DNA of 64,000 nt from Typha latifolia. Lineage: Eukaryota > Streptophyta > Magnoliopsida > Poales > Typhaceae. A model generated the notes under the pieces. That model was given only the letters and a program-made list of their open reading frames with translations, was not told the origin of the DNA and did not search any database. This document shows positions 36,334 to 48,351 of the stretch, one piece after another. Location of the stretch: NCBI GenBank assembly GCA_019914945.1, contig CM034106.1:5270001-5334000 (forward strand), read 5' to 3'. Each line of letters opens with the position of its first letter. The first letter of the stretch is position 1. The translations under genes and the position numbers were made by a program.

Positions 36334-38400
36334 ATGGTAAACACGCAATCCAAGACCAACAAGGAGGGATCGACCATGGAGGACCAGGATCTCATCTTCA
36401 TTCCTGTGGGAGTTTATCTAGTGGCCCCGCCGCCACCACCAATAGTTGACGACGAGCCGCCGACGTGGGCGAAGGCGATTTTTAAAGATTTTTCTAACGA
36501 GATCACTAGATCTATGGAGAGGATGGACAAAGCTATTCAAGCCTTGGCGATAGCCCTCCTGACTCAGCACGGCCACCTTGCGCCGTCAGCACCGCCGGCC
36601 ACAATAGGACAAAACCAAACGCAGCCACCATTATCAACCCGTGAGGGAGGGGATGAGCTGGCCCAAATCGCGGTCTCAACCCCTCCTCCGGCCGCGGTGG
36701 GGACTCCTCCGACCCTATAGACCTTCCTAGATGCCGCTGCCACACCAGAATCACCCACAACAATGTCCACAAGATCATCTTCCCCACCGACGACTGTCCA
36801 GACGCTCACGGCCCCTAGCACTATGACCGGTCTCTTCCACTAGGCCCCCGCACCTGAGCCCAGCCTACCTTTTGCACCGGCACTGGCTGGAAGATCGCCA
36901 GCCGCGGCGGTCCATGTTGTAGCAAATCCGCGGCTGGTGGCTGTAGGTCCGACGCTCCCACAGCCACCGGCGGCCACGGCTGGCTTCCAATGGCCGACTG
37001 CCGGCCATTGGTGGCCACCCCAGTCGTCAGCGACTATCGGGTGGCCAAACCCGACAGCCACAGCCACCACTGCTCCATTGTAGTGGGGCCACTGGTCCCT
37101 TCCACAATCGCCGGGGTCGGTGGACTGACCGACAACACACCAGGACCATCGCTGTATTAGCTTGAGCCCGAGCTCGAATTTGGCCCTCCACCACCGCGAG
37201 GACCAACCAGGGGTCGACTGTTGGTGATCCCCGATCGAGTCCAGCAACCATTGCCCCCCATGCACCCTGTGGCGGCACCCCTAGGCCAAATTCCAAATTC
37301 AGCCCTAGGGTTAGATTATTGGAATGAAGGAGATGAAGCGCACGATTTTGCAGGTAGGCCAAATTTTTGCGAACCAGTTCGACCACCTCATGCGAACTAG
37401 TTTGGAACCCATGAACAAAAACCTGAGCACGAGTATGAGCCCGAGGATGAATGGTGGAATGAACCGATGGGCCCACGTCGTTCATCGTCAAACTGAGCCG
37501 AACCCGCGTGCAGCCCAGGGGCGACATTAGCCAAACCCGTGGGCCTATGACCCACAAGACCAGCCTTGACCCCGAGGTCACTTCGCCCGTGATGATAGAC
37601 CATATTTTGGGATCTAAGCTCAGACCGTCAAGCTTGATTTTCAAAAAAAATTTGGAGAAGACCCGCTAGATTGGACATATCTAGCGGAGCAGTTTTTCAC
37701 GTACCATGGCACGCTCGACCACTAGAAGGTCCAGCTAGCCTTATTTGACTTGGAGGGCATGGCAATTCGGCTGAGTGGACTCGACCATTTGAGTCTTGGT
37801 AGGACTTTGCGGATGCGATTTGTGCTCGATTTGGTTTGACCTAGTATGAAGACTTTCAGGCCATGTTGACTAAGCTGACTCAGTCAACAACAGTTCGAGC
37901 TTACCGGGAGGAGTTCGAGCGGATATGCAACTAAGTCACTAACTGGTCTAACTCGGCCCTAAAGAATACCTTCATTAGTGGGCTTAGGCTTGACATTCAG
38001 GCTAAGGTCAAGGCTTTGAGGCCCACTACTTCTGAAGAGGCCTTCTCCTTAGCTGTTCTGATGGAGCCCAAATTGGATCAATTGAACCAGATCTACAAGG
38101 AGGAGAGAAGAAAGGCGGCCCAAGCCCACGGCCCACTAGAGACGGCATCTGTCCTGACTCAAACTACACCAACAGCTCAGCCTATCCGACAGATGATTAC
38201 GCGCCGCTTTGTACCCAACGACTTGAAAGAGTGTGGAAGAAAAGGTTTGTATTTTTACTGTGATGACCGATTTACCCCCGGTCATAAATGCAAGAGCCAG
38301 CCAGCCCACGTCATGTTCCTAAGCAGACTCGAAGAAGATGAACCCGAATCCACTGATTGGCACGACAAGTTATATGAGTACAAGGGCGTGAGAGACTAGT
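36334..38400 (+). pseudogene. gag of the gag-only retrotransposon, broken
   Basis: An open frame at 36334-36720 starts MVNTQSKTNKEG and includes WAKAIFKDFSNEITRSMERM, a proline-rich segment and then stops. The capsid-like region survives near 37640-37990 (KKFGEDPLDWTYLAEQFFTY, frameshifted). The C-terminal frame at 38016-38399 ends with a zinc-knuckle region KGLYFYCDDRFTPGHKCKSQ. Ty3/gypsy gags of the chromovirus kind have GLC-YCDEKF-PGHRC here; this copy has lost the first Cys (LY for LC). Gag forms the particle that packages element RNA. At least six stops or frameshifts break it. Confidence 0.75.
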
Positions 38401-38435
38401 CAACTTGAGGACAAGGTGTCGGAAGCGTGTTGGAT

Positions 38436-38997
38436 TGTTATGATCCGACCACATAGGTTAAGTCGAGTCGAGTCAAATTAGTTATTTAACTTTATCTTTC
38501 TATTTTGAATTTCAAATAAATCAAATAATCTGCATGTGGATCCGATCTATTAGGGATTTTACTCCTATAAATAGGGTTGGACATGAGTTTATAAGGAGCA
38601 TTGAATTGAGAGAAATCTGAGTTTAGCCAGTTATTATTCTCGTCCTTATCTTTTTACATTAACCGTTGGATTTTTTTTATCTTCATAGGAGTAGATAATA
38701 ACCGTAGATCCCCTTCAAGCATCCAAACCCTAGCCACCTTCTACCTCCAGCAGCCACCCTACTACACGGCTGTCCACCACCATCCTTAGCCATCCATTAC
38801 CCTTCGACGACCACCACAACGTCAGAATTACCGTTCTGCCCTCCCTGACCTATCTCTACTATTTTATTTTTATCTTTTCATCCCGACCTCTGATTTAGGT
38901 AAAACTAGAGCTATTAGAACCCTAACTCAAAGGCTACTTCTATCTAAATTTTCATAATCATCCTACGAGCGGATCGTTCCAAATATGGTCTGTAACA
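38436..38997 (+). repeat. 3' LTR of the gag-only element
   Basis: It starts TGTTATGATCCGACCACATA and ends AATATGGTCTGTAACA. It differs from the 5' LTR mostly by single transitions and small gaps, for example loss of the GTTAAGTCGA duplication near the start. The LTR pair could date the insertion. Confidence 0.88.
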
Positions 38998-41911
38998 CAA
39001 ATTCCCACCCTTTCAAATAGACCTTGCCTTTGCTGCCATCCATCACCCACTAGAAATCCCTAATAAGGCTTGTTAGCTTAGTTGCAACAGATTTTGGGAA
39101 GATAACAACTGCCATGTAGTAAATAGGAATGGAGTTAAGCACCGTCTTAATTAGCACCAGTCTACCCGCGTGTGAGAGCTATCTAGCCCTCCACCCTTCA
39201 AGCTTCTTTTTGAACTTGTTTATCACAAAGTTGAGAGTTTTGATCTCTGACCTGGGTAGCAACATAGGGTTGCCCAACTATGTGTCATTCTTGTCTAGGC
39301 TTTTGACTTTGAGTAAACAAAGTATCTAACTCCTTTTGCTGGCTATTGTCAAGAGAATTGCAGACTTCTCCATACTAATGGCCTGACCCGACTAGGTGCA
39401 ATAGATTTCCAAGCATGCCTTCAAATTAGTTGCCTCCTCACATTAGAATTTTCCAAAAATCAAGTAGTCATTCGCAAACATCAAGTGCGAGATAGGTGGA
39501 GCTCCTCTTGCAATCTTTATTCTTCTGATCTTAGCATTATTCATAGTTGTACAACATCATGCCCTTCGCCTTTGGTACTTCTTTTCTTTCTTTCTACATC
39601 TTCCAAGAGCAAGGATAGAACATTTGAACCTATGATGAATAAGTAGGGTGAAAGCGGGCATCATTGCCTAATACTTCTAGTTGGAGAGAAGTAGCCATCC
39701 ATGATGCCAATTACCTCCATCGTCATTGTTTCCGTCAATAAGCACGCCTTGATCAGTTCTATAAACTCATTTAGGAAGCCAAAGATTTTGAGTGAGTTGC
39801 ATATATAGCTCCCTTCCATATGGTCAAAGGCTTTAGAGAGATTAGCCTTGATCATAAAGGATCCTACCTTCCCGTGGGAACGCTCAAGGTAGTTTATCAC
39901 TTCCTGTGCAAGAACCTAGTTGTCGATGATTTGCCTACAATTTATGAAGGCATTTTGGGCGCATGAAATTAGAGGATTAAGCAGTGGTTATAGTCTAGCG
40001 GGTAGAATCTTAGAGATTACTTTGTACACAACATTACACAAGCTGACAGGCCAATTGCCAACCACCGTTGGAGCCTCCATTGGGATGAGGACAATGTTGG
40101 ATCTATTCAAAGCCCTATCCATTCTTTTGGTGGTGAAGAATGATCTCACCGCCTCATAAATGGCCGGCCTCAGCTCAACCCAAAAATATTGGAAAAATTT
40201 AGCATTTAGTCCGTTTGGACTCGAGCTTCGGTCAGGAGCAAGGCTCTTAAGAGTAGATCCAATCTCCTCCTTTGAAAGAATGGCAAAGAGGCCATCAACG
40301 GCTTCCTTATCAATCTTAGGCCACTTGATTCTAGCAAAGATGGGATGGGCAAGCAATGATGGAGGGTGAGAAGTGGTGAAGATCTTCCTAAAATGATCCA
40401 GAAAGATCGCTCTGATCCTCATGGGGTAGGTGGTCCATTCTCTGTTCTCCAGCCTGAGGCTGTCTATTTGGTTTTTCCTCTTGTGGGCAGTAGACATTGA
40501 ATGGAAAAATCTATTATTTTGATCTCCCCATGTTAGCCATCTTACGCTTGCTCATTGATGCTGCTAGAAGGTCTCCTAGTCTTCATCATTTTGAGCATTA
40601 GATTGAATATGCAGTATAGCTTTTTCAAGGTCATGTATATGTTCTTTTGGAGAAGAACATTGAGTTCTAAGCCATCTTCTAACCCTCCCTATAAGTTTGG
40701 CTCGGTTGATGGAAAGAGGTCTGTTGGGGATGTAGGTGGAGGCTCGTGCCTCCTTGCAAAAAGGTGAAAATGATTCTATGGTGAGCCACTAGTTCTCCAT
40801 CCAAAACCTCCCCTTGCCATGGTTGGGAGTGGAGAAAGTGCTCAAAAGCAGAGGGTTATGGTCGCTCGAGATTGTCAGAAGGTGGAAGACCTTGGCTAAA
40901 TAGAAAAGCGAGCACCACTTCGAGGAGGCCAACACCCTATCCAACCTCTCCCTGATCAGGCAGCTATCCATCCTTCGATTAGATAAGGTATAGGCTAGCC
41001 CGAAGAAGCTAAGATCCATGAGGCCAAAGTTACCGATCTAATCGACAAAGTTGTTATTTCTACCAGTCTGAGAGTGCAAGCCCCCCACCTTCTCAGTATC
41101 ATTTGCTATTCTATTAAAATCACCCATGCAGTGGAGAGGGAGCTTTGAGTTTTCCATGTACTGATCAATCCTACCCCAAAGAGATGAATGATTAGAATGA
41201 TGAGGGTTGTCATAGACGCCAACAAAAAGCCAATCTAGATTCTTAGTTAGACCATGGATGTGGGCAAAAATGGCGTTACTATCAACCTTGATTTCATCAT
41301 CCCAAAGAAGCCATAGACTATCGAAAAAACCTTATGCAGCCACAATATGAGAGCTTTTGAGAGGGATGAGGGAGATAATGTTGTTTGCTTTTGCCAAACT
41401 ACATTTAGTCTCCGACAAAAATGCAATTTTCACCTTGGTACTGTGGAGGATGTTTCTTAAGTTCCAGACTATCGATGGGCCTCCACATCTGACCTCAACA
41501 GTTCCATACTAAACATTCATCAGGTCCCCCGTGGCAGGTTCAGCCTCGCCATGGCATTGTTTGGTATTGGAGGACCGACTCCTTCAGCTTGAGTGTGTTC
41601 AGATAGTGCTCCGCCTGAGAAGAGAGAGTGCTTAGCGCCTTGCGCTTCCTAGTGGAGTAGAAGCTATTCTCTGAGCCCTAACTAAACAAACTAGTATGTG
41701 TGATGGTCTCCTGGCTGGACCAAGAAGAGGAGACCGCTTCAGTTGGGATGGTCATTTCAGTTCCAAGAGAGATTTGTATTGGAATGGATACCAGACTCTG
41801 TTCTTCAATATTAGCTCAGTATGATCCCTAGAGCGACAAGCATCTTTTGCATGGATTTTTATACGTCAAGTCAAATGGGACAATATTGCTTGGTAGTTTC
41901 GTAACACCCAA

Positions 41912-43079
41912 TTAGTTGCTGCCAATGCTAAGGGCGTGTGCTGGACACACCGCTTCTTTAATGCAGACAATGACCCAAGCTGAATTGTCACCTTGTTGAG
42001 GCATCTTATCGGAGTGGGAGGGGGGAAGCCCAGCATTCATAACCTCTGATGTGATAGGTCCCTTAGCCCTTTCGGCTTGATCACCAGGATCCATGCCTCC
42101 TGCCTTGGGAGCCACCTTAATGCTGCCACTATCACCCTTTGTAGTCGACACGTAAGGTACAACCAAGTACTTGCTTATCTGTTTAGGCGGCACATCCACT
42201 AGAGGTGCCATTATTGGGATCTGTTCCTCCAATGGGGAGTTGAAGGAGTGAAAATGGCTCATTAGTGTGCTTTCTCCTCCCTTAATGATGAATCCCAGTG
42301 AGTGGTTTAAGCAATTTAGGTTGGAGAACTTTGGTTTTAGAAGCTCTAGTAGATGTGGCTGGATATTCGTAGGATATTCCATTTTAACTTTTTTCTCCAA
42401 TCCTCCCCTGTGCATGCATTCAGTGTACTCATGTCCAATACAGGCATAGAATGAGTAGAACCTTGGTAGCCTTTCGTAGCGAATAGTAAGTTCCTTGGAC
42501 TTACCGTTTAGAAGTGTAATTGAGAGAGAGCTAACCAAAGTTTGATGATATCAATGGAGATCCTGGCCCTGATGATATTGGACTAACGAGCAGCATCAAG
42601 GCCTTCCCGCATCTCCTCTTTTCCCACACAAACCACTAGCTTTTGTGTAGTGAAAGTAGGCAGTAATCCAACAGCAACCCATGAAATTAGACCAAAAAGT
42701 CACACCAATCAAACAGCCAGCTCTTTGTCGATGTATTTGGCAAGAACTGAGCTATGTTAAACAAATCTCTATTAGAAGACTAAGAAGAGCAATACCACAC
42801 TTTCCATCTATCTTTCTTTGTTTCTATAGCTATTAGGAAAGAATTCTTGCCAATATCAATGAACTCCACCGAGCCTTCCATGTTCCACCCGGCTAAGCAC
42901 ATTCTTGAGGTCCATTGAGTTGAAACCTCTAGTAGAGATAAGCTTCCCAACCAAGCAAAGGTTAGGATTCCTATTCGGAAGCACATTATCCTCCACAAGT
43001 GGGATGGATTCCTCCATTTCTTTCACTTGTAGTAGGGCTGAGAACTTCTATAATATATCTTCATCACTGCACCTCATTA
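41912..43079 (-). pseudogene. LINE ORF1 (DUF4283/zinc-knuckle type), broken
   Basis: The - strand start near 43079 (MRCSDEDIL) leads to EESIPLVEDNVLPNRNPNLC, then LVGKLISTRGFNSMDLKNVL. This is the DUF4283-like N-terminal domain of plant L1 ORF1, broken by stops. The open frame at 41912-42538 contains RYERLPRFYSFYACIGHEYTE, the usual position of a CCHC knuckle (YE-LP-FC--CG--GH---C). Here the first Cys is replaced and only part of the motif remains. ORF1 proteins bind the element RNA. Confidence 0.7.
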
Positions 43080-43635
43080 CCTAATGGAGATGGGAGGGAG
43101 AGAGACAAAGTAACTGGTGTGAAGATAATGGGAGAATAGAGGTAGGGGAGGAGAAGGTGAGATAACCAAAGGGAAAAGGACTAGAGAGTAGAGATAGGGA
43201 AGAGAGGGAAAAGAGGAAGCTAGAAAGGAATACCGAGAGGTAAATAATGAGATTTGAGTAACAAGAGGTGCATGGAAAATCCTTAGCAAGCTAAGGAGAG
43301 CAAACCCTAATAAAGCTAGGGAAGAAAGAGTTGTAGTCCATTTCTCTTTTAAAAAAAAACAGGGTACTATAGCTAAGGATATTTTAGAAGTTAATAAAAA
43401 GAAAAAAAAAAGGAAGGAAAGAGGAGAATATTGAGTATTTTAAAAGATAAACTTAGTGTTCCTAATAAAAATATTTCTATTTAGATGTTTTGTTACATAT
43501 GGTTCATTTAAGTTAACACAAGGTGAGATATAAGTTATAGGCAGAAAAGCACAAATAGCTCAAAAATAGAGGTAATCACAAAATCACTAAATGTGGGGGT
43601 TATAGGGTGTTATTTGAAAATATCCCAATTATAAA

Positions 43636-44667
43636 TATGCATTGATTATAAATGGTTTAATTAATATTTGATATAAGAGTACCCATCCTGAGTTCACTAC
43701 AGGTCTGCACGCATGAAAAGATGACTGACTATCTCTAATTCTAATATTAAATTCTCTGGCCAGCCAACAAGAACAATATCTCATGTCCGAATCTCTCATT
43801 ATACTATTGCATGTTGATATGTCAAAGTTCTATATTCTACATTATTGCAACCGAAAAAATAGGAAGTAATTGCCATGTACATTTAACATGCCTTGTTCAC
43901 ATCTAGAATAGGGAGGAATAGGAATAGCGAAATCTAATTTGTTATTCTTAAGTAAAAGTGTTTACCATAACACAATTCTTTATAAAAACATGTTATTTGA
44001 ATATAGGTGTTAGCTCCTTTTATTCCTCCAACAAAGAAATAGTATTCGGTTAGTAAAATAAGATATTTTTACCAAGAGACTCTCTTTTTTATATAGTATA
44101 TTACTAGGTAAATTAAAATATTTTTACCTGAACAGGGGAAACTCGACTATAAGGTCCACAATTTCTTTCTTATTAAATGTATGTGTTATTTATTGTTTTC
44201 TGACAGACTAATCTCTCTTGTGCATTCCAGCTACTAAACAAGCTTTTGCCATTTTAGTGACGGAAAGAAATTAAACGTACCGAAGGCACTATGATCATCA
44301 GCTTACTTTTTTATTTTATAATACAAGAAGAAACCTGCATCTCACTTTATTTTTCACTAAAAGGTGTATGGTTGGAGACAAGTTCACGTCATACTCACTC
44401 CATTAGTGGTACTTTCTTTCACATAGTTGTATACTCTTTTAATTGCTACTGCATCCTTCCAAATCCTTAATCTACCTAAAAACCAATAATTGAAGTTGTG
44501 AAGGGATCTCTGTGCACAGGGGACAAAAAAATAAATTTTCCCGACTGTCTTCATATATTTATCTTTGCAATTATTTTTGTGAAATGGTTGTCCTCCTGAA
44601 AACATAGTGGAGAATAATGGCTTCAATTTGGGAGTATTTATTCCTTAGAAAGCAAGCTTTAGATATA
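43636..44667. other. Spacer with a Harbinger-end fragment and an unassigned frame
   Basis: Apart from the Harbinger-like fragment at about 43887-43960, no element was recognised. A - strand frame at 44384-44626 (starts MKPLFSTMFSGGQPF) has an ordinary composition but no recognised motif, promoter or neighbours. I do not call it a gene. Confidence 0.3.
43887..43960 (-). mobile_element. Terminal fragment of a PIF/Harbinger-like element (copy H3)
   Basis: CATGCCTTGTTCACATCTAG, then AATAGGGAGGAATAGGAAT and CTAATTTGTTATTC, is the inverse of the 3' ends of copies H1 and H2 over about 65 bases. The similarity fades by about 43960 and the other terminus was not found. Confidence 0.6.
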
Positions 44668-44672
44668 TTACG

Positions 44673-47563
44673 CGTAATAACCCAAGCCCAAGTTAAAAAA
44701 AAAAAAAAAAAACTGCACTGCATAGCACGACAGCTCGTGCCATGCAGTGGCAGCAGAGAAGGGCGCCACGCGCCCTAAGCGTCGGCCCGACTAATCTGCC
44801 CGAGCCAGCTGGCGCGGTGGGCCCCTGCCGCCACCGCCGCCGCAGCCCCCTCCCCACCGCTTCTCTCTCTCTCTCTCTCTTTCTTTCTCTCTTTCTCTCT
44901 CTCTTTCTCTCTCTCTCTCGGATTCATTTTCATCTCCCTCTCTTTCTCTCTCAAACACCCCTTCTCTCTCACTCTACCCGTTGCCGCCGCCACCTCCACT
45001 AATGCCGGTGAGCTTCCCTCCTTCTCTTTCTCTCTTTCTCTCTTTCTCTCTTTATCTCTCTCTCTCTCTACCTCTCTCTCTATCTCTCTTTCTCTCTTTG
45101 TCGGCTTTCTCTCGGACCGTCGGAGGATTGAGCCGTCGGCGAGAGGCCGGCCGCTTAGTGGCCACCAGCGGTCGCATCCCTCCCCCATGGCCCAACCTTC
45201 TTCTTCTTCTTCTTCTTCTTCTTCTTCTTCTTTCTTCTTCTTCTTCTTTCTTCTTCTTCTTCTCCTTCTTCTTCTTCTTCTCCTTCTTCTTCTTCTTCTT
45301 CTCTTTCTTCTTCCTCTCCTCCTCCTTCTTCCCTTCTCTCCCTGGCTGCACCCTACAAGGGGTGCTGGGCTGAGCCCAGCACTATATATAATTATATTTA
45401 TATATATATATATGCACAATTAATCTAGCTTAGTTAATTTAATGTATTTAGGTTATACAAATTAAATATAATTATATCATAGTTAGTAAATAATTCTAAT
45501 TATACCATGTTTAGCAAAACACCTGCAATATAAATTACTATTATTATCCTAGGTAGGTAATAGTAATTATTAGGGTTATGTACGTATATTCTTACGTAAT
45601 TATTTGTAGTAACTTAATTCTTATTTTCTTAATTATCAAGGAGAATAATAGGTAGATAATTATGCTTTAAATACACTATTAGATAACATAATTATGGTTA
45701 ATAAATAGCAAAACAATTATATAAATGAAGAATACATAATTACAACAAGAAATCTTTTTGTCGAGTTAATTTTAATTAATAGAAAGACTAACATATTTGT
45801 TATAAATAATTTCAGCTCCCGACCCCCCTGTTCAAGACCTCGTGGACTTAACTATCGAGGTTTGATCGTTATCGTAGCAACGTGAACAAGTGGTTGTTAG
45901 GTATTTGTAGTGGTGGTGAGTAGTCTTATCTGTTAGACGCCTTTCTCAAATTAGGTTATATTATATATTTATGTACATGCATGTTTTGGCCTCCAGCATG
46001 ATTATATGATTTTATATAGAGATGATTATAGTCGAGCATATTTTATCATGCATTCGATTATGCTGATTTGGAATATGAGTACAATGGTGATATATATATA
46101 GAGATGATTAGAGATGATTCTACTGTTATGATTATTTACCGAGTTGATCTGTAGCATGAGTATGCATGTAATAGATTAGCATGAGTATGCATGTGTTGAC
46201 GATACAGTTGGAGACTACATTACATCATTTTCTCTTGATTCCTATTCCACCTAAATTCCTGTTATGCATTGACTTGTTATCATACTGGATATATGTATAT
46301 GATCTATCATTTAGAAGAAAAACATGAAATGTGATTTATAGGATAGTTGATAGAAAGCGTGCGGATACCCGAGTAGGCGCCAGGGTTAGGGGTGCTTGGA
46401 GTTATGATTATGGTCGCTGATATGCGATATCTCGTGGCCCATGTCCGAGGTCAGTTGAGTCTGTGCGCACAGACAATCGGACACATGCCGTTCGCCAGGG
46501 CATATGTGGCGAGTTATCCTCACGAGGTTTCTATCAACTATGTGGGGTGCCCGATCTGGATGGATGTTGATACCCTTAGCGGATGGCAGGATATGGTTAT
46601 ATTTGAGATACTCTTTGCCGATGGCAGAGTATGCTCGGAGCCTTCGGGCATAATGTTGAGACCGGGTACCGGGTGTTGACTGTGCACAGTGGTCTAGTAT
46701 GATGATATTATACCGGGATGTCGGTGATGATCATGATGTTAAGAAATGCATATGATTTCATTATTATCTGATATACCTGATTATCGAGTGGTCAATATAC
46801 ATCATATATGATTGCATTTGATATCATAACATTGTCATGGTCGGCATGCATCATATATCATATTTGAGAGAGAGTTATGATGATCATATGACGTGGTGAC
46901 CTGTTTATTCATTGTCGAGGATTATGTATGCTTATCAGTTATGACATGTTCTATATATTTCATTTATGTATTATTGAGGACACATTCATTTACTCATTAA
47001 TGACATGATACTCTTTCTGATTTATATTATCCAGTACTTGATTTACTCTCTGTTTGGCATCACTGATTCGGGGTAAGGTCTATTCACTGAGTCTTTAGCT
47101 CATGACTTTCTTTGTTTTATCCTTTCCCAAAAACCCAGGTGAACAAGAGGAGCAGGATTCTCCTTTAGAGGTCTTGCTAGTGAGTGAGGAGTAGAGTGTG
47201 ATTAGTGTTATATGCCAAATGAGTTATTTTATCTAATGTATCAGTAGACTTCCTCCAAAGTGTATCTGTATCCTTGTCTTATATTTTAGCAGGTGACTTT
47301 GTATTTGTATAATTATGCATATATCTCTGTTATGAATATGTAGTTGTGAAACTTAATGATGTGTTGTGGCCTGTGTGGGGCTCAGGTAGGGTTATCTGTA
47401 TGTTGTTGACAGTTAGACTTGAGTTATTCTAGGTTTAGATATTGTGGATATTATGATATTGATATAGGTTTATTTGATTGTTAGTATCCTATCAAATGGT
47501 CAGGTGCTACGCACGTGCCGTATGGGCTCGTGCCATGCACGTATTTAGGGTTTGGGTGTTACA
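44673..47563 (-). mobile_element. Solo LTR, family LTR-A, copy A5 (2.9 kb, minus orientation)
   Basis: The left end CGTAATAACCC is the inverse of the usual 3' end GGGTTATTACA (first base changed), and the right end GGGTGTTACA is the inverse of the usual 5' start. The inverse order of parts is clear: CT-rich and (CTT)n tract at 44860-45335, GTGCTGGGCTGAGCCCAGCAC palindrome near 45362-45384, AT-rich middle, then GC-richer right end. Flanks are TTACG (44668-44672) and TTATA (47564-47568), 3/5, the two differences being transitions at a former CpG. Predicted poly-Arg/Lys/Phe frames in the simple-sequence tract are artefacts. Confidence 0.75.
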
Positions 47564-47568
47564 TTATA

Positions 47569-48343
47569 GTACGAGTCTGAGCTTATCTTGCAGGCTAGCT
47601 AGATATGAATAGATACTGGGATTGAGTGGAGGATTTGTTTCCCTTTTTAGCAAATTATTCTTTTTATTGTATAAATTGATATGGGATTGTGTCGGAGCTT
47701 ATTCTTTTTATCCTTAGGATTGTTTCCGCGCCTATGAAGTATCTAGGAACTCACGACTTCTTAATGAAAGAATCAAGGACGTCTCTTAAATATGGCCTTG
47801 TGTTTTAAGGAGATAAACTAATTTTATTTGGTTGCTTTGGTACCTAAACCAAGTATGTCTTATTCTTCGGGTCGCTATCTGAGGCGTTGGTCACAATATA
47901 TTTCTTGAGCCTTACCTAGATAAGAGTGGTCTAGATGCCAATTCGATATATATCTCTAGGACTGGGTCAAATTTAGGAAACACCGCCCGCAGGATTATAG
48001 GGAATTTATATATTTCAACCATAAGTGGCTTGTAACAGACGTTTAGAACCTACTCCTCCGTCTAGTCTTTGTGAAGTAACAAGTTTTATACTACTTTGAA
48101 TCTCAATGAAACATCTAGGATTATGTATGGTCACCTTGTTCCATAATTATCAGAATCAGATGGGACATTGACCCAATCAGAGAGACCCGTCACTTGAATT
48201 ATTGGTTCAATTGGTGGTTCATCTCATCGGATTGTTGTTTGTTAAAAAATATTTAAATAATATATAGATAGTTTTAAATAATTCTTAAAATAAAAAATAT
48301 CTACAAAAGTAATATACTTGTATGCATATCTCACAAAATATAT
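47569..48343. other. Unassigned spacer
   Basis: No ORF, terminal repeat or known RNA gene was recognised. Short words such as AAACACCGCCCGC near 47980 and GTAACAAG near 48076 recall small-subunit rRNA but their context does not match. Confidence 0.3.
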
Positions 48344-48351
48344 GTTATTTA

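Larger units (their letters stand above)
35733..38997 (+). mobile_element. Short LTR retrotransposon with gag only (TR-GAG type), nested in LINE ORF2
   Basis: Two LTRs of 572 and 562 bases share their whole structure, each starting TGTTA(C/T)GATCCGACC and ending GTAACA. A perfect TSD CAAAT (35728-35732 and 38998-39002) flanks the element, and the LINE reading frame (ERVGI then CKPLNL) is continuous across it. A Met-type primer-binding site follows the 5' LTR. The 2.1 kb interior carries only gag-like sequence: no protease, RT or integrase is present. It therefore depended on another element's enzymes. Confidence 0.88.
34240..41520 (-). pseudogene. LINE ORF2: endonuclease, reverse transcriptase, zinc-binding and RNase H domains, broken
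   Basis: Read right to left. The AP-endonuclease shows VWNLRNILHSTKVKIAFLSE (about 41400-41480), LHCMGDFNRI (about 41110) and IRERLDRVLASSKW with SSDHNPLLL (40789-41019). The RT N-terminus lies at 39988-40497 (contains PDRSSSPNGLNAKFF and NIVLIPM). Palm motifs include KANLSKAFDHMEGSYI (about 39820) and HLMFANDYLIF (about 39465-39500). In the last, the usual YADD reads FAND, so an active-site Asp is lost. After the nested element come CKPLNLNGLRVRKL (35690-35735), the zf-RVT zinc region CPICKVEKETTEHILLGC (about 35000) and an RNase H domain (34474-34770). Many stops make it a pseudogene. Role when intact: target-primed reverse transcription. Confidence 0.85.
34190..43336 (-). mobile_element. 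L1-type LINE, nearly full length, broken, nested in MULE-2
   Basis: On the - strand, ORF1 and ORF2 domains follow one another from about 43080 to 34240. A likely TSD of about 14-15 bases, TCCATTTTCTCTTTT (34175-34189) and TCCATTTCTCTTTT (43337-43350), flanks the element. The T-rich run at 34186-34196 on the + strand fits the poly(A) tail of the - strand element. Without the inserted retrotransposon at 35733-38997 it is about 5.9 kb, normal for a plant L1. Confidence 0.75.
33923..43626. mobile_element. MULE-like element (MULE-2), 9.7 kb including nested LINE
   Basis: The left end (AGGAAATTTTTAGATAACAC, then CCT, TTGAGCTACTTGT) is the inverse of the right end (...ACAAATAGCTCAAAAATAG, GGGTGTTATTTGAAAATATCCC). 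Flanking 9-mers are AATTATTAA (33914-33922) and AATTATAAA (43627-43635), 8/9 identical. Long TIRs with 9-base TSDs fit a Mutator-like element. Only about 550 bases are its own, so it is a MITE-like, non-coding MULE that later received the LINE at 34190-43336. Confidence 0.75.

Noticed and set aside
36533..37644. - strand frames of 84-205 codons
   Set aside because: Shadows of the GC-rich, proline-coding + strand gag of the gag-only retrotransposon.
43077..43289. - strand frame rich in Ser, Leu, Phe and Pro near the LINE 5' end
   Set aside because: It is purine-rich 5' untranslated LINE sequence read in one frame, without any domain.
44742..45423. Poly-Arg, poly-Lys/Glu, poly-Leu and poly-Phe proteins
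   Set aside because: Produced by (CTT)n/(CT)n tracts in LTR-A copy A5; no start context or domain.
47950..48090. Short words like AAACACCGCCCGC and GTAACAAG suggesting organellar or nuclear small-subunit rRNA
   Set aside because: The spacing and surrounding sequence do not match rRNA helices; only isolated words agree.
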